Below, piece after piece: positions 9,811-18,200 of a stretch of DNA of 64,000 nt. Made by a program: the position numbers and the translations under genes. The stretch is from the NCBI GenBank assembly GCA_035274425.1, contig DATEOC010000013.1, forward strand, positions 86,764-150,763, read 5' to 3'. The DNA is from JADMIH01 sp035274425. Its GTDB lineage: Bacteria > Chloroflexota > Chloroflexia > QHBQ01 > JADMIH01. Within the stretch, counting starts at the first letter, position 1. Every line of letters begins with the position of its first letter. A model generated the notes under the pieces. The model was not told the origin of the DNA. It was given only the letters and a program-made list of their open reading frames with translations, and searched no databases.

Positions 9811-10195
9811 ACCTGCTGCCTACTAACCTTTCATTTTGTATGTATCAGTCCCCGCTTTGTCGATTGGGAGGCACATTGGCGAGGGGTTCAGGAGAGGAAA
9901 AGCCTTCTCGCCAGTAGGTACTACAATACTGTCACAACCCGATTATAGCATAACCTAGAGAAGCAAACAAGAGATACCTTACGAATGCGGTAAAGCCTCG
10001 CTATAAGGCCAGGTCCCAGGGCCGCCTCGATTGAGCAGTAACTGAGGAAATTCCACAGCGCTTTAACCTATTTACACCTTCCCTGTAACCCTGGCGCGCT
10101 ATCATGCTGGTAGGGACGGGAAAATCATGGTTGCCTACATACAGACTGTGCCACCTGACTCACTCCATAAAGTACGCGATATAGGAGAGCTACGG
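9811..10195. other. divergent promoter region between kinase and carotenoid operon
   Basis: 385 bp with no gene. It must hold both divergent promoters. An in-frame upstream ATG for phytoene synthase lies at 10127, but the start at 10196 has the better ribosome-binding site. No consensus -35/-10 pair with correct spacing was found. Confidence 0.4.
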
Positions 10196-11158
10196 ATGGC
10201 AAGCACATACTCGCAAAGCTGGGAGGGCGCATTATTCAAGCTGGCCCAGGAGGCCAGGTATCCCGCAGCGCCTCGCACTCCTATGCGTGTGAAGAATAAG
10301 CGCCTTTTAGAGCACGCGTATGCGAGTTGTGAGGTGGTCATATCCAAGCATGGCAAGACATTCAATATGGCGAGCAGTCTGTTGCCCCCTGAGAAGAGGC
10401 GCGCCATCCGGGCGCTATACGCTTTCTGCCGGGTCACCGACAACATAGTGGACTGCTCGGACGCCAGCCTTGTGGAAAAAGAGGCAGAACTGGCCTCCTG
10501 GCGCTACCGGGCTGTAACCGCATCTCCGCCACGAGACGACCCGGTGGCTATTGCCTGGGCGGACACTCGCTTGCGCTATGGAGTTCCCTACAAGTATGCC
10601 GAACAACTGATAGATGGCGTGGCGCGCGACCTTCGCCAGAAGCGTTACCAGACATTCCCAGAGTTAGCAACTTACGCCTACAGCGTCGCTTCCACTGTCG
10701 GGCTGATGAGCCTACGCATAATCGGCACGGCTCCGGGCTTCTCGGAGGAGGACGCTATTCCCTACGCAATCAAGCTCGGCCTGGCGTTGCAATTGACCAA
10801 TATCCTGCGCGACGTGGGGGAAGATTGGCGCGCAGACCGAGTGTATCTCCCCTCGGACGAGCTTCACACCTGGGGAGTGACCGAGGCAGACCTGGATGGA
10901 GGCGTGGTAGACGACCGCTGGCGGAGATTTATGCGCTTCCAGGTGGAGCGCAACTTGGCTCTCTATGACGAGGCGTGGCCTTGCGTCGCCATGTTCAATT
11001 GGGATGGGCGCTTCGCGGTGGCAGCAGCCTGCGCTATGTACAGGGCGATCCTGAAGGACATAGAAGTTCACGACTACGACGTTTTCAGCCGCCGCGCCTA
11101 CGTGAGCACATGGGGCAAACTACGGAGGCTGCCAGGCATCTGGTGGCACAACTGGTGA
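10196..11158 (+). CDS. crtB: phytoene synthase
   Basis: Condenses two geranylgeranyl-PP into phytoene, the first committed carotenoid step. About 320 residues, normal for the trans-isoprenyl synthase family. Seen: first Asp-rich motif VTDNIVD within YAFCRVTDNIVD, second motif NILRDVGED followed by DRVYLP, both diphosphate/Mg binding. Start at ATG 10196 is preferred because AGGAGA lies eight bases upstream; 10127 would add 23 non-conserved residues. First gene of a plus-strand operon with lycopene cyclase and desaturase. No GGPP synthase gene is in the window. Just past its stop lies a partial CGTGATG heptamer pair (11160-11173), the same unit as the array at 46495. Confidence 0.92.
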   Translation: MASTYSQSWEGALFKLAQEARYPAAPRTPMRVKNKRLLEHAYASCEVVISKHGKTFNMASSLLPPEKRRAIRALYAFCRVTDNIVDCSDASLVEKEAELASWRYRAVTASPPRDDPVAIAWADTRLRYGVPYKYAEQLIDGVARDLRQKRYQTFPELATYAYSVASTVGLMSLRIIGTAPGFSEEDAIPYAIKLGLALQLTNILRDVGEDWRADRVYLPSDELHTWGVTEADLDGGVVDDRWRRFMRFQVERNLALYDEAWPCVAMFNWDGRFAVAAACAMYRAILKDIEVHDYDVFSRRAYVSTWGKLRRLPGIWWHNW

Positions 11159-11182
11159 AACGTGATGCGTGACGCTATGTGA

Positions 11183-12331
11183 GTGCAGTGGATAGCAGTG
11201 AAACGGTACGACTTCATCATTGTGGGCGGTGGATTGGCGGGGTTGAGCCTCGCCTGTCGTCTTACGCATAGCCCGCTACGTGAGTCTTCCATCCTGGTAA
11301 TTGACAGGTCACTTCATAAGCATAATGACCGCACATGGGCATTCTGGGCGAAGAGCCATACCCCGTTTGATGGTATCGTAGACCACTCATGGCACCAACT
11401 CATGGTCGCAACGAATGGTGCGACGCAAATACATCGGCTTAGCCCCTACCTGTATAAAGTGATCCGGGGCAGGGATTTCTACCGGTTCGCTTACGAAACG
11501 CTCTCGTGCTCTCCCCATGTAGAATTCATGCAAGGCGAAGTCGGGAGGATAGAGGATGGCGTCGAAGAGGCGCGTGTCTATATGGAGGGGCCACAGGGCC
11601 AGAGAGAATTCGATGGACGGTGGGTCTTCGACAGCAGATTTAGCCAGGCCGATTTCCACCCCGACCCCAGGCGGTACAGCTACCTGAATATGCACTTTCG
11701 AGGCTGGGAGATAGAGACCTCCGACTCCTGCGCGGAGGCCAGCTTCGACCTACAGACACCCACCTTTCTCGACTTCCGTACCCCACAGACGGTTATGCTC
11801 GCCGGTGGACCGAAGCACAACATGATGAGCTTCTTCTACGTCCTTCCCTACTCCAGGCAGCGCGCCCTGGTGGAATACGTGGCATGTACCGTCGGAGCTA
11901 ACCAGGTACTCCCTCAGTCTCAAGAGTGCGCGTTGCAGAGTTATATCAGAGACATCCTGCGGATAAAGGACTATACGCTAGTCGCTCAGGAATGGGGTAT
12001 CAACCCGATGACCGACTACCGCTTTCCGAGACGCATGGGTAGCCACGTTATGAGCATCGGGGTGCCTGGGGGGATGCTCAAGCCGACTACCGGCTTTGCA
12101 TTTACCCGCATACAGCGCGACTCGGCTGCGATAGTGCGCTCCCTCCTGGACTTTGGGCAGCCGTTCGCGGTGCCATCCTCCGCGTGGGGCTACCGGCTGT
12201 ACGAGTCGCTTATGCTACGTACGATGGCACGGCGCGGTGGGCAAGTGGGGACCCTGCTTGCCACTCTATTCAAGCTGGGATCGACGCCACGTATTTTAAG
12301 GTTCCTGGACGAACAAGGGATGCCGATATAG
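11183..12331 (+). CDS. crtY: lycopene cyclase, CrtY type
   Basis: FAD-dependent cyclase predicted to convert lycopene ends to beta rings at the membrane. 382 residues. Seen: N-terminal dinucleotide motif DFIIVGGGLAGLSLA; DRTWAFW after it; FLDFR, matching the M-D-Y/F-R motif of CrtY cyclases; FFYVLPYS; EWGINPMTD; and GGMLKPTTGFAFTR, all landmarks of the family. It starts 24 bp after crtB. The start is uncertain: GTG 11183 and GTG 11198 both lack a clear ribosome-binding site. With CrtB and CrtI it should give beta- or gamma-carotene; no ketolase, hydroxylase or glycosyltransferase is nearby. Confidence 0.85.
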   Translation: MQWIAVKRYDFIIVGGGLAGLSLACRLTHSPLRESSILVIDRSLHKHNDRTWAFWAKSHTPFDGIVDHSWHQLMVATNGATQIHRLSPYLYKVIRGRDFYRFAYETLSCSPHVEFMQGEVGRIEDGVEEARVYMEGPQGQREFDGRWVFDSRFSQADFHPDPRRYSYLNMHFRGWEIETSDSCAEASFDLQTPTFLDFRTPQTVMLAGGPKHNMMSFFYVLPYSRQRALVEYVACTVGANQVLPQSQECALQSYIRDILRIKDYTLVAQEWGINPMTDYRFPRRMGSHVMSIGVPGGMLKPTTGFAFTRIQRDSAAIVRSLLDFGQPFAVPSSAWGYRLYESLMLRTMARRGGQVGTLLATLFKLGSTPRILRFLDEQGMPI

Positions 12332-12379
12332 AGAGCGCAAAGAAGTTATCCCAAGGTACGATCATTAAGGAGGTTCAAA

Positions 12380-13147
12380 ATGAGTACAGTAGTCACACTT
12401 GACACATTGCCAATGGAGATGGGCGCGACGAGACAAGTTACAGGCACAATAACCGAAGATCTCCGTTCAAGCTTGCTCAACAGAGTTGGTGGAGCGGCTG
12501 CCCTGATCACGGCAGTGTTAATTCCAAGCCAGGTCATCGTCATGGCAGCCTGGCCTCCGCCACTTGACGGTACCGCAATCGATTGGTTCACGCTGTTCCG
12601 AGACAACTGGCTGCTTGGGTTGCTTAGCCTCGATCTCTTATTCATGATTGATTATGCTCTCTTGGCCCCAATCTTTCTCGCCCTCTATGGTGCCCTCAGA
12701 CGGGTCAACCAGTCTCTCATGTTACTCGGTACGGCTCTTGGCTTCGTGGCGATAGCAGCTTACTTCGCCTCGAATACGGCCTTCGAGATGCTCTCGCTCA
12801 GTAACCAATACGCAAACGCGACTACAGATGCCGCCAGATCAACGTTCCTGGCAGCAGGGCAGGCAATGTTCGCTACTTACCAGGGCACTGCTTTTCACGT
12901 CAGTTACGTTCTCGGGTCAATCGCCGGGATAGTAATCTCTGCCGTCATGCTACGGGGCTTCAGCAAAGTGGCCGCGTATGCTGGAATTCTGGGAAACGTC
13001 ATAGGGTTTGGCCTTTATCTGCCAACGATAGGTATCTTCCTTGGCGTGATCTCCGGTCCAATCCTGTGGATATGGTACATACTGATTGCCCGAAAGCTCT
13101 TCCAGTTAGGGCGTTCCGGTAGCAAAGCGCTCCCTGAACAGTCGTAG
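12380..13147 (+). CDS. DUF4386-like integral membrane protein
   Basis: 255 residues with about six hydrophobic helices (roughly 35-58, 78-100, 108-130, 160-185, 190-212 and 218-240) after a polar 30-residue N-terminus. The pattern, including a conserved FRDNW-type loop followed by LLSLDLLFMIDY, fits the DUF4386 family, whose function is not known. A strong site, AAGGAGG, precedes the ATG. It sits between lycopene cyclase and the desaturase on the same strand, so it is probably co-transcribed. A role in carotenoid placement or in membrane stress is possible, but nothing in the sequence shows it. Confidence 0.75.
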   Translation: MSTVVTLDTLPMEMGATRQVTGTITEDLRSSLLNRVGGAAALITAVLIPSQVIVMAAWPPPLDGTAIDWFTLFRDNWLLGLLSLDLLFMIDYALLAPIFLALYGALRRVNQSLMLLGTALGFVAIAAYFASNTAFEMLSLSNQYANATTDAARSTFLAAGQAMFATYQGTAFHVSYVLGSIAGIVISAVMLRGFSKVAAYAGILGNVIGFGLYLPTIGIFLGVISGPILWIWYILIARKLFQLGRSGSKALPEQS

Positions 13148-13260
13148 CCATAAGCATTCCAGTAAGACAGGTGAAAATGAGAAGCGCGACAAGTAGCGGT
13201 TTCGAAACGTGCTCTAAGCGTGAGGGCACACGCTAGGTGACTGACTAGGAGGAGTTCAAT

Positions 13261-14823
13261 ATGTGCACAATGCGATCACAACCTACTGCATTGGTAATCG
13301 GGGCCGGCCTGGGTGGTATAGCCACTGCTGCCCGCCTTGCCCAAAGTGGCTACGATGTGACTGTCCTGGAGAAGAACGACGTGCCGGGCGGGAGGTGCGG
13401 CCAATTGGTGCGGGATGGACCGGAGGGACGCTACCGCTTCGACACCGGGGCTACCCTCTTCCTCATGCGAGAGGTATTCGCGCAGACCTACGCAGCGCTG
13501 GGTGAGCGCATGGAGGACCACCTGGATCTGCGGCGCATAGACCCTACCTACGGAGTGCATTTCGAGGACGGCACACAGCTAGCCCTGACGGCAGACTTGA
13601 ACACTATGCATGGGCAGCTTGAGGCTATCGAGCCTGATAGCTTCCGTGGGCTGTTACGCTACGTGGAGGAAGGGTACAGGCATTACCATCTCGTGCTGGA
13701 CAGCTTCGTCAGCCGCAACTTCTGCCGTGCACGGGACTACTTCAATCCCATGAATCTCAAGCTCATTTTCGGCCTAAAGCCGCTGGTCAGGCACTACGCA
13801 AACATCGGCCACTACTTCCATGACCCTCACCTGAAGGCTGCATTCACTTTCCAGAACATGTACCTGGGTCTCAGCCCCTTTGATGCCCCCGCAACATACT
13901 CCCTCTTGCAGTATACCGAGCTTGTGGGGGGCGTGTGGTTCCCAATGGGTGGTATCTATAGGGTGATAGAGAGCCTTGTACAGATCGCCGAGGCTCACGG
14001 CGTGCGCTTCGTGTACGACACGCCCGTAACGAAGATTGAAGTGGAAGGTGAGCGTGCCACCGCCGTTCGTCTCGAAGATGGTTCTTCTATGCGCGCAGAC
14101 GTGATAGTAGCTAACGCCGACCTCCCTTACATCTACTCTTCCCTGCTGCCCGAAAGCAACGAAGCGCATCGGCTGAAGCGGATGAGGTACACCTGCTCAG
14201 CGATAATGTTTTACTGGGGCGTTGGCCGCACCTACCCGCAACTCGACACTCATAACGTCTACCTGGCGAGTGATTACAAGGGGAGCTTTGAGCGCATCTT
14301 CCGCGACCATACGCTGCCTTCCGAGCCGAGCTTCTACGTGCACGTTCCATCTCGAATAGACCCCTCCGCTGCCCCTCCAGGCAAGGATGCTCTCTTCGTA
14401 CTCGTTCCGGTGGGACACATCAACACCCCTGAGCAGGACTGGGCTACCCTTCAGTCTCAAGCACGCTCTGCTGTATTGAGGCGGCTCACGCCAACAGTCG
14501 CGAGCGACCTGCAAGAGCAGATCGAGTTTGAGGCAGCCTATACCCCTCACGACTGGCTGACCTTGTATAACCTGGCCAGAGGTTCGGCTTTTGGCCTCAG
14601 CCACAATTTTATGCAGGTCGGCTATTTGAGGCCGCACAACCGCCATGACCGCTACCGCAACCTCTACTTCGTGGGGAGCAGCACCCACCCTGGCACCGGA
14701 CTGCCTATGGTCCTAATGTCGGCCAAATTGACTACTGAGCGAGTGCTGAGGGAACAAAGGGTCGTGAGCCCAAGATACATGCGAGGTGCATCCTATGATA
14801 AACGTTCAAACAAGGCAGCTTAG
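13261..14823 (+). CDS. crtI: phytoene desaturase (CrtI family)
   Basis: FAD enzyme that desaturates phytoene, normally to lycopene. 520 residues, standard length. Seen: N-terminal motif VIGAGLGGIATAARLAQSGYD, VLEKNDVPGGRCG, and the C-terminal CrtI signature region around YFVGSSTHPGTGLPMVLMSAK, which closes the FAD site. A strong AGGAGGAG precedes ATG 13261. The last 30 bases overlap the next small gene, implying translational coupling. It is unusual that the desaturase comes after the cyclase and a DUF4386 gene. Confidence 0.93.
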   Translation: MCTMRSQPTALVIGAGLGGIATAARLAQSGYDVTVLEKNDVPGGRCGQLVRDGPEGRYRFDTGATLFLMREVFAQTYAALGERMEDHLDLRRIDPTYGVHFEDGTQLALTADLNTMHGQLEAIEPDSFRGLLRYVEEGYRHYHLVLDSFVSRNFCRARDYFNPMNLKLIFGLKPLVRHYANIGHYFHDPHLKAAFTFQNMYLGLSPFDAPATYSLLQYTELVGGVWFPMGGIYRVIESLVQIAEAHGVRFVYDTPVTKIEVEGERATAVRLEDGSSMRADVIVANADLPYIYSSLLPESNEAHRLKRMRYTCSAIMFYWGVGRTYPQLDTHNVYLASDYKGSFERIFRDHTLPSEPSFYVHVPSRIDPSAAPPGKDALFVLVPVGHINTPEQDWATLQSQARSAVLRRLTPTVASDLQEQIEFEAAYTPHDWLTLYNLARGSAFGLSHNFMQVGYLRPHNRHDRYRNLYFVGSSTHPGTGLPMVLMSAKLTTERVLREQRVVSPRYMRGASYDKRSNKAA

Positions 14824-15172
14824 TCCAGAAAAAGCCGCTGCCGCCATTATCCTAATCAAATCGGTGCATACCGTTATCTTCCTCGGTATGGGCTATTGCG
14901 TGGTATGCATCTTCTATTCAGGCCTCACCAATCGCGTCTCGCGGCTGACGAAGGTGTCGTTCATGCTCGTTACAGGGGAGAGCCTGATCTTTTTTGGGAA
15001 TGGAGGACGCTGCCCATTGACCAAACTTGCGGAGAATCTTGGCTCCGAGAACGGGACAGTGGGAGATATCTTTCTGCCTGGGTGGTTTGCTCGACGCATC
15101 CCGGTAATCTCCTCTACCCTCATTGCCATAGGCCTCGCCGCGATGGGGCTACATCGCCGAGCCGGTCGGTAG
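14795..15172 (+). CDS. small membrane protein, DUF2784-like
   Basis: About 125 residues with membrane segments near 18-40, 48-66 and 105-120. The centre holds GNGGRCPLTKLAENLG, resembling the conserved CPLT motif of DUF2784 proteins, and then FLPGWFARRIPVISSTLI. The family has no assigned function. The ATG at 14795 has GAGG eight bases upstream and lies inside the end of crtI (29-bp overlap), so it is the last gene of the carotenoid operon, just before a strong hairpin. Confidence 0.6.
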   Translation: MINVQTRQLSPEKAAAAIILIKSVHTVIFLGMGYCVVCIFYSGLTNRVSRLTKVSFMLVTGESLIFFGNGGRCPLTKLAENLGSENGTVGDIFLPGWFARRIPVISSTLIAIGLAAMGLHRRAGR

Positions 15173-15182
15173 CCACTAATTC

Positions 15183-15249
15183 AGGATATGAAGTTCAGAG
15201 TATATGGGCGTTGTGACACAACGCCCATATACTCTGAACTTCATATCCT
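15183..15249. terminator. 33-bp perfect inverted repeat between convergent genes
   Basis: Arms 15183-15215 and 15217-15249 are perfectly complementary around one central base. It lies between the end of the carotenoid operon (15172) and the stop of the SBBP/SLH gene (15268), where a bidirectional terminator is expected. There is no long T-run on either side, so termination may rely on the stem, or the element may be a mobile palindrome. Confidence 0.7.
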
Positions 15250-15267
15250 AATATACCCCCACACCTC

Positions 15268-18200
15268 TCAAGGATTGCAGTTCGGGAAGAAGGTACTGCT
15301 CACTATTTTGGCGGTTTGTCCCCTGGTGACGTTGTTAGAGGGACGGAAGTATGGTTTGTTGTCCACTCCACAAGGCTCGCCTTCGCTTCCACACTGGTAG
15401 CCACTCATGTAGCCCCTGGAGGCAAGGCGCTGTATCCACAAGTAGAATGGATTGTCGGCTGGCACGTCCTCGAACATCTGGCCGGTTGGTACGTCGCTAA
15501 ATTGGGCAGCGTTGGAGACTATCTTAGCAAGCTGCCCCCTTGTAGCGTTAGCAAAGGGCCTGAAGTATGCCAGGTTATCTGCCCCGCATGGCTCACCCTC
15601 TCCACCACATGGGTAGCCAGTCATATATCCCTTCAGGGCTAACCTGTTGACCCAGGTGAAGAACGTATTGTCGGCGGGCACATCCTCGAACATCTGTGGC
15701 CCAGGAGCATCGCTCAGTCCCGCGGCATTGGACACAATCTTCGCAATCTGCCCACGTGTTATCTCGTTGTCAGGTCTGAAAGTACCATCTGAGTAGCCTG
15801 ATAGGATGCCCTGGCAGGCAAGGCACTGCACAAAGGGGTAGAAGGTCGAGCTGGGCTGCACGTCGCTGAACTGGATGTTGCAGACGATTGGCGTGCTGCT
15901 GGCTTGAGCTACGGGTGTGTTGGTGGTATTGGGCAAAGGTGTACTGGTCGCTCCTGTTATAGGTGTGTTGCTGGCATTCGGTAGTGGTGTGTTGGGGGGC
16001 ATGGACGCAGTGGCGGTCGCAGCGGGGGCTGTCGCTGTAGGTGTGGATGTCGGGGCCAGATTTGAACCGGATATCTTGGATATAAACCCATCGCCGAACC
16101 CGGCAAATTGTGGCTGGTAAGCGTTGGCGATTGGGAAGTCGAGCGAGTCTGTGCCGCCACCTATTACTGCGTTGCCTGCACTGTCAATCAGTATAGCCGT
16201 CCCTGCATCATCGCCTCCCGCGTCCGGCGGGCTGAAATTCCCTCCCAGGAAGGTCGAGTAGCTGAGTGCCGAGCCGGTTGCGTTCAGCTTGGTTACGAAT
16301 GCATCGTAAACGTCCGACTTCTGAGACTGCACGCCCCGTAAGGAGGGGAAGTCAGGCGAGTTGGTCTTGCCGGTGATATGCGCTTGCCCCGCGCTGTCTA
16401 CTGCTATATCGAACGCTTCATCGTCGCCGAAGGGTGGGTTGAGCGTGCCTCCGACGAATGTGGAGTAGACGAAGGCGTTGCCCGCCGGGGTAAGCTTGGT
16501 TACGAATGCATCGTGCCCGCCCCTGAAGAAGGGCTGGAAAGAGCCGAGCGTAATGGGGAAGTTGGGAGACTGGGTGAAGCCGGTCACATACGCATAGCCC
16601 GCCGCGTCCACTACGATGCCTTTCCCCCTGTCCTCTCCTGGCCCAGGAGGGTTATTGCCACCCAGGTAAGTAGAGTAGATTATGCCGGTCCCCGATGGGT
16701 TCATTTTGGTCACAAAGGCATCGCCGCTGACGTCGCGCACCGTTGATTGGAAGGGATTGAGCGTGGGGAAGTTGTCGGAGGCGGTCCAGCCGGTGAGGTA
16801 GATATTGCCCTGGGGGTCGAGTGCGAGATCATGTGCCTCATCGCCATAACTTCCGCCCAGGTAAGTAGACCACATGATAGCAGAGCCGTTCGGGGTAATC
16901 TTCGTTACGTAGCCGTCATACATCCCCTGGTTGGTTGTCTGGAACGAGCCTGGGGTTGTGGGGAAGTCGGTGGAGTCTGTGTGCCCTGTCAGGTAGACGT
17001 TACCCGCCGCATCGGTGGCAAGGGCGTCGGCGTAGTCGGTCCCGCTACCGCCCAGGTAAGTAGAGAATATCATCTGGCCGGACGGGTTGAGCTTGGTCAT
17101 CACCACGTCATAGATACCCATGCGGTGGGTGGCTTGTATAGGGTTGAGCAAGGGATAGTCGAAGGATGTCGCTATGCCAGCCACAGTGGCGTTGCCCGCC
17201 GCGTCTACCGCAAGCGCATACCCATAATCTATTCGCGTCCCTCCGAGTATAGTCTGGTATAACAGGTTTTGCCCGTCGGGGGAGAACTTGGAGACGTAGA
17301 TATCGCCATAGTTGATGTCATTCTGGAAGGTCGTGCCCATGACGTAGATATTGCCCGCCGCATCCTTGCCTATGTCCTCGACCGAATCGCGCTCCCAGGA
17401 GCCATAGTAGGTAGAGTAAAGGAGGGTGGGCGGGGTGGGGCTAGCGGTTGCGAGCACGGTCGCGGTGGGAGTGTTCCCTCCTGGCGTCGGAGTGGCGTTG
17501 CATGGGGGCAAAGTGAATGTAAGCTTCAGCCCCTGGCTGATCACACCTGTGTTGCACGAGTATTGGGTGAACTGAGAGCCGGTGCCTCGCTGCACTCCTA
17601 CGGTGGCGCTGTTACCGTTATTGACCATCGTACCGTAGATGATATCGAACTTGCCGTTTGCGTTCTCGTAAAGTCTGACCTCGAAGTTGATGTTCATTGT
17701 TGCGGAGTTCTCGCTGGCCCGCCACTCTACGTTCAGGATGCGGTTGGGGGCCGTTCCGCTGACCGATGTATATACGCCCAAGCCGGCCCAGGCGTCATCG
17801 AGGAAGAGATCGTCCCAGAAGGCAAAAATGGTGTTATTGTAGTCGCTATTAGGCAGGCAGTTGTTGAACGGCAGGGCATTGTCGCTTGTGAATTGCATAT
17901 TGCCGTTGGAGCCTATCCTGGCTTGCGTGAAGGTCTGGTTATAGAGCTGCACCGGGAATGGAAGGACCATAGGTGCCGTACAATTATCGCAATCTGAGTT
18001 CGGCAGAAGGGTCGTGCCGGGCACGATGGATGCTCCGGTGGACTGCGTTATTGAATAGTCGTTGACCTCACATACGGTGGGTGTAGGTGTGGAAGTGCCT
18101 GCGGGGGTAACGGTCTGAGTCGGCGTAGGTCCAATCGGGTCCAGGATCTTAGCGAAGAAGAGGTCGTAGGAACCATTGTTGAAGGGCTGGAATGCATTGG

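Noticed and set aside
16378..17997. Three plus-strand frames of 122-242 residues opposite the SBBP repeats
   Set aside because: Periodic shadows of the SBBP repeat codons on the other strand.
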